From: Porphyromonadaceae bacterium UBA7042
GTDB lineage: Bacteria > Bacteroidota > Bacteroidia > Bacteroidales > Muribaculaceae
Reading direction: 5' to 3'
DNA length: 50,147 nt
NCBI GenBank assembly: GCA_002494015.1
Contig: DLAR01000053.1
Coordinates: forward strand, 1-50,147
In this document: positions 24,442-34,500 of the stretch, in pieces
Layout of the letters: every line of letters starts with the position of its first letter
Position numbering within the stretch: the first letter of the stretch is position 1
Notes under the pieces: model-generated
Databases searched by the model: none
What the model was told of the DNA's origin: nothing
Seen by the model: only the letters and a program-made list of their open reading frames with translations
Translations under genes and position numbers: made by a program

Positions 24442-24691
24442 AGTAACTCTGAACCATACTCTAAAACAAACATAACTTAGAAACAATCATTTTCCATAAT
24501 CTCTAAAAACAATCAATAATCTCATAACTCTCTAAATTTTAGACTGACCATAATGTCCGTTATCTCCATTAATATTGGCTTTTTGTGCTGATTATCTCTT
24601 TCTCTGATGGAGATTTATGGCTGCAGTTGCGTTGTCGGTATCGATTTGAGAAAATATAACCGATAATTAGAATTGATGATTATTATTCCCG

Positions 24692-24720
24692 AGCGTTCTC
24701 TGCGTGATGCAGGGAACGCT
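24692..24720 (-). terminator. Hairpin after the solute-binding protein gene
   Basis: Arms 24692-24703 and 24709-24720 pair over 12 positions with one G-U, 24 bases beyond the minus-strand stop at 24745. It lacks a T-run. Confidence 0.6.
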
Positions 24721-24744
24721 TTCCTGTTATGTCGAGAGGTGAAA

Positions 24745-25545
24745 TTACTCGCTGATTCCGTATCGGCGGAGCAGTGTGCGGTATTCCTGCGTGTTTTTGA
24801 AACGGGTGATTGCCGCGTCGATAGAATCGGCTCTCGCCGTGCTGTCACGCGACATTACCCATGACTGGAACTGCGTGAATGATATGGGGGTGGAAATGTC
24901 GGTATCGGGATAGTCGGCTGCAAGCCGGACGGCTGTCGCGCGGTTGACGACGGCGAGTGGAATTTCGCCTGTGGCAGTCAGCATGAACAGTTGCTCGGCA
25001 CCGTAACCGCTGTCTTCGATGACATAAATAGTGTCTCCAATCTCGTGGGACAGGTTCCGCAGCCTGTCGGCGGCGGGGGAACCTGAGGGAACGTAGACTG
25101 TTTTCCGGGCAAGGTCGAGCTGTGAATGGACAGTGGTGTCGTTGCTGACGAGTATCTGTCGGTCAAGATGTACCGGTTCGGTAAACCTGTATTTTTCTTT
25201 AAATCCCGATGTTACGGGAATATCGGCGACCACGATGTCAAATTTTCCCGATTCCAGTCCGTCGAGGGCTCCGTCAATGGATGCGACAGGATGGAATTTT
25301 AGTTTCATTCCTTCCCGGGACAAAATCATGCGCAGCATGTCATAATTGAAACCGCCCAGTGTGTCGTCGTAACGGTATAGTGACAACGGCGAGTATTCGA
25401 TGGCCACGTTGATTGTATCACCGTTTCCCGGATAAAACCTGCGTGTGTTGTCTCTAACCTGCGTGGAACATTCCCTGAGCAGGAACATCGCGGCAATTAC
25501 GGCGACAAGCAGTGTGACGAGTATTTTCAGCGATGGTCTGATCAT
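24745..25545 (-). CDS. Membrane-anchored solute-binding protein (SBP_bac_3 type)
   Basis: The protein has 266 residues. A hydrophobic anchor covers residues 8-24; the following LLRECST is a poor lipobox, so it is more likely a membrane-anchored periplasmic protein than a lipoprotein. Residues 45-265 match the family 3 solute-binding fold (INVAIEYSPLSLYRYD, GFNYDMLRMIL, FDIVVADIPVTSGFKEKY, FTEPV), the fold also used as the regulatory domain of MltF. No ABC permease is nearby. It begins 6 bases after the porin gene on the same strand, so the pair is co-expressed; the ligand is unknown. Confidence 0.75.
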   Translation of the reverse strand: MIRPSLKILVTLLVAVIAAMFLLRECSTQVRDNTRRFYPGNGDTINVAIEYSPLSLYRYDDTLGGFNYDMLRMILSREGMKLKFHPVASIDGALDGLESGKFDIVVADIPVTSGFKEKYRFTEPVHLDRQILVSNDTTVHSQLDLARKTVYVPSGSPAADRLRNLSHEIGDTIYVIEDSGYGAEQLFMLTATGEIPLAVVNRATAVRLAADYPDTDISTPISFTQFQSWVMSRDSTARADSIDAAITRFKNTQEYRTLLRRYGISE

Positions 25546-25551
25546 GTCGTG

Positions 25552-27531
25552 CTAATTGTTGAAATCTACCGAGACTCCCATCTGGAAGCGGCGCGGGTTG
25601 ATGGGGTAGTGTGGCATCGAGAAATAGTTGTTGTCACCGATTATGCCTTGGTTGACATGGGAGAACAGTACATAGAATCTCGCCTTGGAGAGTTTCATGT
25701 TGATATAGGCGTTCATCAGCGGGTAGTTGCCGCACTTGATTTCGTTCTGGTTGTAAAATGTCATCGTGGCGGGCTGGTAACCGGGGGCCATGTATTTTGT
25801 GTAGTAGTCGCAGTCGATGCCAAACTGCACGTCAAGCACCCTCGCAACCTTGAAAAGGAGGAAAAGGTTGGAGTAAACGGTAAATTTGGGCAGCGGAATG
25901 ACACTCTCGGCGGTCGATGTCTGAAGAATCAGCCTGTTGTTCCAGTTGAGGATACCGGCCTTGAAATTCTGTTCGAGTGACGCGCTGAATATCTGAACGT
26001 TGCTTCCGTATTGCACGGGGAGGGCCTTTTCGTTGAAATAGATGTGGTTCTGGATGTTTTCGATACCCACGTTGATGCGGCTGCGGGTGTGGGGGATATT
26101 CAACACGCCGCCCACTCGGAAACTGCGGGTTTTTCCGAAGTCGTTTTTCCAGATGAAATGGTTGGACACATAGTTGTTGAGCAGGTAGGCCGGAGTCTCG
26201 TTTTTGAATCTTCCGTAGGCCATGATTGTCACCGTGTCGCCAAAGAGTCGGAAACGGGTCGAGACGTTTCCGTCGACATCTATTTCTCCTGCAGCGGGGC
26301 CGATGATTCCGAATCGTGCCGTTGCCTCGTAGTTTAGCAGTGTGCCCTGATGTTTGGTCAGTTGTCCGCCCACCCACAGGAGGTTTTGCGTGACATGGGG
26401 TGTCACGGCACTGCTGTAAGGGTAGGGCGTCAGACCTTCGGGCCGGTCAGGGCCGCTTGTCGGTATGGTGTCGGGCTGGAGGGTGTATTTTCTTATTTCA
26501 TGTGTGGCGAATGCCGAGAGACCGGCCTTGGCATACTTGTTGAAGCCTTCGAGCAGTGATATGCCAAATGTGTTTTTAAGCGACCAATAGGAAGTGCGGT
26601 CGTCGGTGCCGTTCAACGACAGATAGCGGTTTTCCCAAAAGTCGGCATCCTCGGTTGTGCTGGTGTTGAGAAAATGATGCCGTCCGTTCCTGTATTCGAG
26701 GGTCCAGATAAAGCTCGATACCGGGATATACTCGCGCGCTATAACCGAGTCGGTAAATACTGAGTCGTGTGTCTCGTGCCAGTAGCCGACTTTGTAGCGG
26801 TTGTTGAGAAACAGTTCCCCGCCCACTACGCGGCTGTGGGCCGCAGTCAGGCGTGTGGGGATAGTCTTGGCATCTATCTTGGACACGCCGCCTTGCAGCT
26901 CGGCCGGGTCGGTTATGTAAAGGTCGTCGGTGATACCTCCGTTTTCTTTGTTAAGGATGTTCCAGTGGTTATAGAACATCTGCATTTCATACCGATCGCC
27001 GATGTAAGATCCTGACAGTCCCCACACGAGTCCTTTGGCGGCCTGATAGTTGTAACTGCCTTTGGAATAGAGGTAATCAAGGTTGGCTCCTATTTGCAGC
27101 CGCTTGTTGGCGTTGCCTGAAAATATCATTTTCAGCCGCTCCTGTGAGTTTTCTTTGCCGCCGCCGGTGTTGTAGCTCAGCAGGGTCATCGGGATGCGGG
27201 TGTTGTAAAACTTGTGGTTGTCGATTGAAGGGAGCCATGCCCTCAGACCGTCACGGAAGAAAAATTCCCCTACGGGCTTGCGGTCCATGAAAATCATGTT
27301 TTCTCCTGCCGCGCCGAGGTTGCCGGTGGTCGCGTAGGCCGGAGAGACCTGCGCCGGGATTGACAACTGGTAGTAGTTGTATAATAATGTGTCGATGGTT
27401 GCCGGTTCGCGTATCCCGAGAGGGGGCAGGACCTTCCATGCATAGGAGGACGCGACTACCGGGCCCTTGGCCCATGCCATCAGGGCCGTCAACGCTGTTA
27501 TGACGGTGATGAAAATTCTGATTTGCTTCAT
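25552..27531 (-). CDS. Putative outer-membrane porin (Porin_10 type)
   Basis: The protein has 659 residues with a signal peptide (MKQIRIFITVITALTALMAWA). The mature part is rich in alternating aromatic strands typical of beta-barrels (for example LQIGANLDYLYSKGSYNY, YEMQMFYNHWNIL, MNAYINMKLSKARFYVLFSH) and ends FQMGVSVDFNN, a barrel-type C-terminus with aromatic residues. Bacteroidales genomes carry such porins of 600-750 residues, often beside a solute-binding gene as here. It stops with TAG. A minus-strand -7 box TACCTTTG lies immediately upstream of the ATG. Substrate is unknown. Confidence 0.8.
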   Translation of the reverse strand: MKQIRIFITVITALTALMAWAKGPVVASSYAWKVLPPLGIREPATIDTLLYNYYQLSIPAQVSPAYATTGNLGAAGENMIFMDRKPVGEFFFRDGLRAWLPSIDNHKFYNTRIPMTLLSYNTGGGKENSQERLKMIFSGNANKRLQIGANLDYLYSKGSYNYQAAKGLVWGLSGSYIGDRYEMQMFYNHWNILNKENGGITDDLYITDPAELQGGVSKIDAKTIPTRLTAAHSRVVGGELFLNNRYKVGYWHETHDSVFTDSVIAREYIPVSSFIWTLEYRNGRHHFLNTSTTEDADFWENRYLSLNGTDDRTSYWSLKNTFGISLLEGFNKYAKAGLSAFATHEIRKYTLQPDTIPTSGPDRPEGLTPYPYSSAVTPHVTQNLLWVGGQLTKHQGTLLNYEATARFGIIGPAAGEIDVDGNVSTRFRLFGDTVTIMAYGRFKNETPAYLLNNYVSNHFIWKNDFGKTRSFRVGGVLNIPHTRSRINVGIENIQNHIYFNEKALPVQYGSNVQIFSASLEQNFKAGILNWNNRLILQTSTAESVIPLPKFTVYSNLFLLFKVARVLDVQFGIDCDYYTKYMAPGYQPATMTFYNQNEIKCGNYPLMNAYINMKLSKARFYVLFSHVNQGIIGDNNYFSMPHYPINPRRFQMGVSVDFNN

Positions 27532-27539
27532 TTCAACTG

Positions 27540-27570
27540 CAAAGGTAGCAGATTACAATAAATAATGAAA
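27540..27570 (-). promoter_or_regulatory. Promoter of the porin operon
   Basis: TACCTTTG reads on the minus strand at 27547-27540, ending 8 bases before the ATG at 27531. A weak TTTC lies 19 bases upstream. The mRNA would be nearly leaderless. Confidence 0.5.
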
Positions 27571-27645
27571 GTCAAACCACGGTTAAATTTTGTTTGCAGG
27601 GTTAAAATAAGTCAGAATGAGTATCGGTTCTGACAAGCGAAATGA

Positions 27646-27661
27646 TTTTTAAACAACCTCT
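27646..27661. repeat. 16-base repeat, copy 2
   Basis: This is an exact copy of 4-19 (TTTTTAAACAACCTCT) in the 173-base gap between the porin and cardiolipin synthase genes. A small inverted repeat CAAAAC/GTTTTG (27677-27682, 27686-27691) beside it may end the cls transcript. Confidence 0.4.
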
Positions 27662-27704
27662 GAATATTACCCGGGACAAAACCGAGTTTTGCAACACCTT
27701 CTTA

Positions 27705-29138
27705 TTACAGCAGCGGGCTGAGGAGGCGGGTGACCGATTCCTTGATTTTCTGACTGCGGGGACGGTGCCGCCATTGCGGTGCCCTGACGCGGGTGGATTC
27801 CCGCATGTCGAGGTGGAACTGTCCGGCAAGCACGCGGTTTTCTTCGGGGGAATAAAACAAGATGTTTTCTTCGAAATTGTGGTCAAAACTGCGGAAGTCG
27901 AAATTGGACGAGCCTGTCATTGAGAAATCGTCATCGACAACGAGTACCTTGCAGTGGAGCATCCCGCCCTCATAGAGATATATCTTTATTCCGGCCATCA
28001 GGCAAGCCTCGATATAGCTCATCGAGGCATAGGTCAGGATGGCCGAGTCGCTGTGGCGCGGCATCATGACGCGCACGTCGACACCGCTCAGGGCCGCAGC
28101 CTGAAGGGCTTTGAGCAGTCCGTCGGTCGGTAGGAAATAGGGGGTCTGCAGCAATATCCTGCGTCGTGCCGAGGCTATCGCTTTCAGATAGACCATCGAC
28201 ATGTTGCTCCATCGTCCTGTGGGGCCGCTTGCCACAAACTGTATCATGCTTGACCGGTCCGGGCTGTCGGCCGTGCTGTCGACAGGGTCGGTGAGCAAAG
28301 GCTGGCCCATAAAGCTCCAGTCGATGGCAAAGTTGTACTGCAACCCGGCGACGGCAGGGCCTGTAACGCGCACGGCTGTGTCCCGCCACTGTTCAAATTT
28401 CTTTCCGCCATCGATATAGCGTGTTGCGATGTTCATACCACCGATATAACCCACCTTGCCGTCGATGATTACAACCTTGCGGTGGTTGCGCCAGTTGACA
28501 CGGGTTGCCCAGCGCGGGAAATTGATGCGGAAAAACGAGTGAACCTCTATCCCGGCCTTGGTCATGCGGTCAAAGTAGGCCCGGTCTGTGTCAAACGACC
28601 CCACATAGTCGTAGATCAGCCTCACTTTCACACCGGCCTTGGCCCGCTCGACGAGGATGTCGCTCAGCTGCTGTCCCAAGGCATCGTCACTTATAATATA
28701 ATATTGTATATTGATGTAGCTGACGGCCTGACGAAGGTCGGCAAACTGGGCGTCAAACATCGGCTGTCCCCGATGGAAGATTTTGACACTGTTGCCGGTA
28801 TAAAAATGAGAGCCTACGAGGGAGTCAATCAGCTTGACAAGCCTCGTGTTTTCGGGCGAAAGGCGCGTCTGGTTCCCTCGGGACGGCTCGTTGCTTTCGG
28901 CCAAGGCAAGGCGGCGGCGTTTGCGGCGCGAGAGCATCCGGGTGTTACGGAGACTTTGCCCTACGAAAAGGTACAGCAATATGCCCCCTGCCGGAAACAA
29001 TATCAGGACCGTTATCCATGCAAGGGCCTTGACCGGGTTGCGGTTTTGCCTGACGACGGCGACCACGGCGGCAATAACGACAAGAACGTATGCCGCAATT
29101 CCTGTCCATAACAATATTGTCAACAGATGATGGCCCAT
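27705..29138 (-). CDS. cls: Cardiolipin synthase
   Basis: Cls is a 477-residue inner-membrane phospholipase-D-superfamily enzyme that condenses two phosphatidylglycerol molecules to cardiolipin and glycerol. Two N-terminal transmembrane helices (about residues 5-30 and 38-60) are followed by two HKD motifs: NHRKVVIIDGKVGYIGG and HCKVLVVDDDFSMTGSSN. The spacing and length are normal. It diverges from the transglutaminase gene at 29309. A palindrome TGAAAT-ATC-ATTTCA (29156-29170) lies about 20 bases upstream and could be an operator. Confidence 0.93.
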   Translation of the reverse strand: MGHHLLTILLWTGIAAYVLVVIAAVVAVVRQNRNPVKALAWITVLILFPAGGILLYLFVGQSLRNTRMLSRRKRRRLALAESNEPSRGNQTRLSPENTRLVKLIDSLVGSHFYTGNSVKIFHRGQPMFDAQFADLRQAVSYINIQYYIISDDALGQQLSDILVERAKAGVKVRLIYDYVGSFDTDRAYFDRMTKAGIEVHSFFRINFPRWATRVNWRNHRKVVIIDGKVGYIGGMNIATRYIDGGKKFEQWRDTAVRVTGPAVAGLQYNFAIDWSFMGQPLLTDPVDSTADSPDRSSMIQFVASGPTGRWSNMSMVYLKAIASARRRILLQTPYFLPTDGLLKALQAAALSGVDVRVMMPRHSDSAILTYASMSYIEACLMAGIKIYLYEGGMLHCKVLVVDDDFSMTGSSNFDFRSFDHNFEENILFYSPEENRVLAGQFHLDMRESTRVRAPQWRHRPRSQKIKESVTRLLSPLL

Positions 29139-29256
29139 AAGCGATAATTGATAAATGAAATATCATTTCACATTAAATAACACAGATACATGCTGTTCAG
29201 TTCTCAATGATTCAACACGAAACCTCATATTTTCACATAATAATCTCTCCTCACTA

Positions 29257-29287
29257 TTGACATTGTGCCGCTGATGTGTTATTTTTG
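29257..29287 (+). promoter_or_regulatory. Promoter of the transglutaminase gene
   Basis: TATTTTTG at 29280-29287 is a clear -7 box; TTGA at 29257-29260 is an acceptable -33 box. The leader is about 16 bases. Confidence 0.6.
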
Positions 29288-29308
29288 CATTAACCAATCA
29301 CAACAACA

Positions 29309-30304
29309 ATGAAGCGCTTAATCTACACACTCATTCTCGCATTATTCGCAATGGTCGCCGTTGCTGAAAATCCTGTTACACACGCCTCTGACGACGTTCC
29401 GGGGCCGGTGTTGACCGATTCGGCCGCAGTGGCTCGCCTTATGTTTTGGAATCAGACCGCGACCACCAAGGCCGCTCACGACTGGGCCGCTATTGCCGCC
29501 CCGATAGTGAGCGGATGCCGCACCAACATGGAGAAGGCGCGGGCAATCTACCGATGGCTGTGTGACAACATCACTTATGATTATACCTACACCATATATG
29601 ATGCGGCTACCTGCTATGAACGCCGCACGGGAGTGTGCAATGCCTATTCGCTTCTGTTTTGCGAGCTTGCCCATGCTGTCGGCATCAAGGCTTATCGGGT
29701 TGTCGGGGATGCGAAGACGAGCCGCGAGGACCCTTCGGCAACCGGCTTGCATGCATGGGTAAAAGTGGTGCTGGACGAGGCGGGTAAATTTACAATTCTT
29801 GCCGATCCCACATGGGGCGCGGGACATCAGGCCGATACATGGTTCAACGTGGACCCTTCGTGGATGCTGTTCACTCATCTGCCTGAAAACCCTGCCGACC
29901 AGCTTGTGCCCGACAAGCTCGACAAAGCGACGTTTCTGACGCTGCCCTATATATTTGCCGGAATCAAGATACTCGGTATCAAGGGTAAGCCTTACCTTGA
30001 AAGCTACCGCAACGGCCGTCACATCTACATTCCGTCATTCAGCAATTCGGCATTGCGAAATGATGAAAAATACACCATGCCGCAGACAGGCACTCTCTGC
30101 GTGGGGAAAACCTATAATTTTGTCGTCACCGGAAACCGTGAGCCGAGCTGCTTTGGAGCCGGCGCACAAACCAATGTCATGCGCCGCAACCGCACATGGA
30201 CACTGTCGGTGCGCCCCACTGAAGTCGGCAACCTTCACATTAACCTTGGGGACAACTGGGTTGTGACCTACAAGGTCGAACGAATACAGGTGTCAGGACG
30301 TTGA
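29309..30304 (+). CDS. Secreted transglutaminase-like protein
   Basis: The protein has 331 residues with a signal peptide (residues 1-19). The transglutaminase-like core has the full catalytic triad: Cys110 in RRTGVCNAYS, His148 in GLHAWVKV and Asp166 in ADPTWGAG. An upstream segment KARAIYRWLCDNITYD is typical of the family. A C-terminal beta domain follows from about residue 225. Bacterial members act as cysteine proteases or amidases; the substrate is not known. It has its own promoter, with a separate promoter for the lipoprotein gene 43 bases downstream. Confidence 0.85.
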   Translation: MKRLIYTLILALFAMVAVAENPVTHASDDVPGPVLTDSAAVARLMFWNQTATTKAAHDWAAIAAPIVSGCRTNMEKARAIYRWLCDNITYDYTYTIYDAATCYERRTGVCNAYSLLFCELAHAVGIKAYRVVGDAKTSREDPSATGLHAWVKVVLDEAGKFTILADPTWGAGHQADTWFNVDPSWMLFTHLPENPADQLVPDKLDKATFLTLPYIFAGIKILGIKGKPYLESYRNGRHIYIPSFSNSALRNDEKYTMPQTGTLCVGKTYNFVVTGNREPSCFGAGAQTNVMRRNRTWTLSVRPTEVGNLHINLGDNWVVTYKVERIQVSGR

Positions 30305-30310
30305 TTTTGA

Positions 30311-30342
30311 TTTGGTATTTCCCGGGAGAATTGCTACCTTTG
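30311..30342 (+). promoter_or_regulatory. Consensus promoter abutting the lipoprotein start
   Basis: TTTG (30311-30314) and TACCTTTG (30335-30342) are 20 bases apart. The ATG at 30348 follows after only 5 bases, so transcription should begin at or next to the start codon. Confidence 0.75.
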
Positions 30343-30347
30343 CTTTC

Positions 30348-30746
30348 ATGAAGCATCAGTTGATATTCCCTGTTATAGCGGCCTCGTTGCTGTCATTGGC
30401 ATCATGCAGCCATCTTTCGCCCGAAGCCAAGAAGATGGTGGGTGATTATTATATCCCTGAAATATCCGAGGACGAGCCTGTCATGGAGCTGAACGGCGAC
30501 GGGACTTGCCTGTTCCGCGCCATCAAGCCGGGGGTGCTGACCTATGCCGTGCGTGGAACTTGGGACGTGGTCAATGACTCGCTTACGGCACAGCTTGACC
30601 CGGCCACGCTGGAATGGGATGGTGACAGCCTGTCGATAGGGGAATTCCCGGTAAAAAGTTCCCGCCGCATCGTGATGTTCAATGACATGAATCTTGAACT
30701 TGAAAATGAGGGAATCCAATACATGTACCACCGCCGCAACAAATGA
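30348..30746 (+). CDS. Small lipoprotein, unknown function
   Basis: The protein has 132 residues from the ATG at 30348; a longer in-frame start overlaps the promoter. The N-terminus is a lipoprotein signal with lipobox LASC (SLLSLASCSHL). The mature part alternates short strands (EPVMELNGDGTCLFRA, GVLTYAVRGTWDVVNDSLTAQ), suggesting a lipocalin-like or DUF-type beta-barrel of envelope lipoproteins. I do not recognise a named family. Its stop overlaps an in-frame ATG of the next lipoprotein (ATGA at 30743-30746), so the two are probably coupled. Confidence 0.7.
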   Translation: MKHQLIFPVIAASLLSLASCSHLSPEAKKMVGDYYIPEISEDEPVMELNGDGTCLFRAIKPGVLTYAVRGTWDVVNDSLTAQLDPATLEWDGDSLSIGEFPVKSSRRIVMFNDMNLELENEGIQYMYHRRNK

Positions 30747-30760
30747 TTCAAGGAAAGGCT

Positions 30761-31210
30761 ATGAAAAATAAGATATTAATGTTTTTATCAGGGGTCGGAT
30801 GCGTTCTTGCATTTGTAGCTTGCGGCGACAGCTCGTCGCGTGTAGCCGGCCGGCTTTCCGAGGCCGAGAGTGCCATAGCGGCCAATGACGTTGACGCAGC
30901 CCTGCACCTCTGCCGCGCTGTCAATGATTGCCGCAGTGACAGCCAGATGGCGGTGTCGGAACTTGGCCGTCTTTCAATCCTGTACATGCAGTTGAGTGAC
31001 CGCACCGACGACACTGACAATGTTGATCTTGCTGTCGACTGTTATCGGCAGGCTTTTGCCGTGAACCCTGACTCGGCCCGGGCGTTTTATTCGTCACTGC
31101 CACGGGACGACGACAAGTATGTCATGATGCTGGCTACCATCGCCGGGACACTTGACAATCCCCCCTCGCTTACCGAGGAAGAACCTGATTCACTGTCATT
31201 GGAATTCTGA
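30761..31210 (+). CDS. Helical lipoprotein with TPR-like repeat
   Basis: The protein has 149 residues from the ATG at 30761 (MKNKILMFLSGVG); an ATG at 30743 overlapping the previous stop is possible but would lengthen the signal's n-region. The lipobox is FVACG. The mature part is helical and Ala/Asp-rich, with VDLAVDCYRQAFAVNPDSARAF resembling a tetratricopeptide unit. It ends in an acidic tail (EEEPDSLSLEF). It lies 4 bases before the SUI1 gene, in a run of plus-strand genes through to the helicase gene. Function is unknown. Confidence 0.68.
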   Translation: MKNKILMFLSGVGCVLAFVACGDSSSRVAGRLSEAESAIAANDVDAALHLCRAVNDCRSDSQMAVSELGRLSILYMQLSDRTDDTDNVDLAVDCYRQAFAVNPDSARAFYSSLPRDDDKYVMMLATIAGTLDNPPSLTEEEPDSLSLEF

Positions 31211-31214
31211 CATT

Positions 31215-31544
31215 ATGGACTGGAAAGATAGCCTTAATGCCCTTAGGCATTCGCTCCCCGAGGGGGAGGAGCCGGTAAATGAAACCGATATCGTGCCGTC
31301 AACCAAACTTCCCGTACTCGAAATTGTGCTTGAGCGCAAGGGGAGGGGTGGAAAGACCGCTACTATTATAGCCGGATTTACATGCGGCGATGACGAGCTT
31401 GCCTCGATTGCCGCGACATTGAAATCAAAGCTCGGCACTGGCGGCTCGGCCCGCGGCGGCGAGATTCTGATTCAGGGCGACCGCCGTTCTGACGTGCGAC
31501 GTGTTCTTGCAACCCTCGGCTATACCCGCGTCAAGGGAATGTAA
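31215..31544 (+). CDS. SUI1/eIF1-like translation factor (YciH)
   Basis: This is a 109-residue protein with the SUI1 domain in its C-terminal 80 residues (LEIVLERKGRGGKTATIIAGF, then GEILIQGDRRSDVRRVL). Bacterial YciH proteins resemble eukaryotic eIF1 and influence fidelity of initiation; some are stress-related translation inhibitors. The start at 31215 (MDWKDSLNALRHSLP) is 4 bases after the lipoprotein stop. It sits 16 bases before the helicase gene and is probably co-transcribed with it. Confidence 0.88.
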   Translation: MDWKDSLNALRHSLPEGEEPVNETDIVPSTKLPVLEIVLERKGRGGKTATIIAGFTCGDDELASIAATLKSKLGTGGSARGGEILIQGDRRSDVRRVLATLGYTRVKGM

Positions 31545-31560
31545 TCTCAAATGACTTAAC

Positions 31561-34500
31561 ATGCTTCGCGTCTACAAGGCTTCAGCCGGGTCGGGAAAAA
31601 CTTTTACTCTCGCCCGTGAATATATAACTCTCGTTCTCGGTACAAAAGGCGAGGACGGCCGTTACCGTCTTAACCGTTCCCGCCGTGAAATGCATCGGTC
31701 GATTCTCGCCATAACCTTTACCAACAAGGCTACCGAGGAAATGAAAAGCCGCATAATCCACGAGCTTGCAGTGATTGCCCGGCTGGAACCCGGCTGGACC
31801 AAGGAGAGTCCTTACAGTGACTATCTCATGAATCTTTACGGATGCTCGCGCGATGAATTGCGCGAGGCGGCCGCCAAGGCTCTGAAAGACCTCCTTTTTG
31901 ACTTCAATTTCTTTCACATAAGCACCATTGACGCGTTTTTCCAAGTCATATTGCGCACATTTGCCCGCGAGGCCGAGCTGACAGGCAGCTATGACGTGGA
32001 ACTTGATGACAAATATGTGATTGCAAGTTCGGTAGACCGTCTTTTTGAAGACCTCAACCACAGGGATGACCCCGAGGCGCGCCGGATAACGGCGTGGCTC
32101 AAAGCCTACATGAAATCGCTTATCGACGAGGGATACTCATTTAATATTTTTAATCGGGACTCGGAGCTGCACAGCGGTTTGATACAGTTCATCGACGATG
32201 TGTCCAATGAGACGTTCATGCTCAACTATGAGTCCATGATGGCCTATCTTGGCGACAGTGACCGCCTTGTGGAATTTGCCCGCGAGCTGAACCGTATCGC
32301 GGCGGCCAACAAGGCACGGACATTGAATGCTTGCTCCGGCGCTATGGCCGCAATCGTTGCTGCCGACCTTGACAAGAAGAAACTCGTGACGGCAAATTTT
32401 GTAAATCTGTTGAATAAATGGATTAACGGTGGCGGATATCATAAAAGCGGCTATGGAAAGACCGGCGAGAATATCCTTCTTGATGTTGAAAACGCCTATA
32501 GCGCAGCCGGAAAAACATCTTCACTCCGCACACAGGCCATAGACGCACTCATCATCGAGGCTGTCGAGTCAATGAGAGTCATAATGGAAGAAAATCAGTT
32601 TGTCAACTGTGTCCGCAAAAATCTTTACACCCTCGGCCTGCTGTCGCGCGTCTACTCATCGATTGACGATTATCGCAAGGAACACGAAACCATTCTGCTC
32701 AGTGACACCAACTCGATTCTGAAACGCATTATCGGCGATGCTGACACGCCGTTTGTCTATGAGCGCGTGGGAGTGTGGTTCAACCATTTCCTGATTGACG
32801 AGTTTCAGGATACCTCGCGTATGCAGTGGGACAACCTGCGCCCATTGCTCAACGAGAGCCTTGCGACCGACAATGACAATCTTGTCATCGGTGACTTGAA
32901 ACAGTGTATCTACCGTTTTCGTGGCAGTGACCCGTCGCTTATCAGCAATGTCCATAACGATGTCGTCGGTCACGCCGAAGTGCGTGGCGAGCTGCTTGCC
33001 GACAATACCAACTGGCGCAGTTCGGCCGAGGTCGTGAGGTTCAATAACACGCTGTTCACCCTGATGGCTTCGGAGATGGGGTTTTCCGAGCAGTATGCCG
33101 GAGTGGCGCAGCTTGTTTCTTCAAAGCATTCTGACCATCACGGATATGTGAAACTGTCACGCATTTCAGGGAAAAAAGTAAAAGCTGACAGCGATGGCTC
33201 GGAGGAATATGAGCCTCGCCGGGCCGCGCTTGAGATTATGGGCAACGAGATTGCCCGCGAGCTGCAGGCCGGGTATCGGCCTGCCGACATCGCTATTCTC
33301 GTGCGTGGTCGCAAGGATGGTGTTGACGTGATTGACTATCTGCTTGAACGGGGTGCATCTGACCCGCTTTTCAGGGAAATGCGCATTGTCTCCGATAACG
33401 CGCTGCTCGTTTCGCGCTGTCGCTCGGTCAGGCTTATCGTCAGCGTGTTGCGCTATATTTCTTCGAGCGACTTTGTCTCGTCTCCTTCACGCAAGTCCCG
33501 TCGCGAGATTGCCCGGTTGCTCAATCGTTACGAGTATCTGCTCAGTCGGGGCGCCGCTCCTTCCGAGGCTCTTGACGGGGCCATTCATTCTCCCGATTCG
33601 GTCGAAGAACTGGTGATGGAGGTGACCGATATGGACTGTGTGAACCTGACATCCATTGTTGAGCGCATCATATCGCGGTATATCTCACCCGACGACCTTG
33701 CCCGCGACAATATATTTATCACTGCCTTTCAAGACCTTGTGGCTGATTTCAGCGACCGCGGTGCAGCCGATGTCAGCGCATTTCTGAAATGGTGGGACGG
33801 CGCCGGGAGTAAAGTCGCTGTGGCGGGTGCTCCTGACGGGAAAGCTATAACCATTCTGACAATACACAAGGCTAAAGGTCTTGAATATAAATGTGTCCAT
33901 ATTCCGTTTGCCGGACTAAGCCTCGAATCGGGTGACATAAAATGGTTCGATACCGTCGGCGTTTTCCCCGGAATAGACCCGGCCATCGTGCCGCCGCTTA
34001 TTCCTCTGTCGTGTTCTTCGGCCCTTGCCGAGACCCCCGTCAGAGGGCAATATGAACAGTATGTCTGCGAAAATCTCCTTGACGAGTTCAACGTGCTTTA
34101 TGTTGCTTTCACCCGAGCCGTCGACGAGCTTGTCGTCACGCTGACCGACGATGTCGGCGAGTCGTCCATAAACCGTTTTCTGTTCAGTGCTGTCGAAAAA
34201 GCCACGCCTGACACATGTGTCACTCTTGAACACAATGCCGGGATTGACAGCAGCCGTGACCGGCACCTGTCTCCCTTCATCCCGTTGCAGATGTACGAGG
34301 GGGATGTGCTGACTCTCGGCTCCCCGTGCCGCCCCTCTCATGAGGAAAAAGAGATGCCCACGGCTATGGAACCGGCCGAGACGATAGAGATGACCGACTA
34401 TTATGCCAACGACCGTGCCGACCTGTGGGCCGATACCCGCATTGACTCGATTCGTGACATCACCGTTGCCCGCGAGCGCGGAATAATTCTTCACGACCTC

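Larger units (their letters stand above)
24004..24744. other. 740-base gene-free region
   Basis: No credible protein gene lies here. It holds the minus-strand promoter of DUF1599, a tandem 13-base repeat (24092-24117), a plus-strand promoter (24243-24273), a structured RNA candidate (24280-24441) and a G-poor tract (24451-24545). It also has an 8-base inverted repeat ATCTCCAT/ATGGAGAT (24562-24569, 24607-24614) and the terminator of the gene at 24745. For its size it is unusually rich in signals. Confidence 0.7.
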
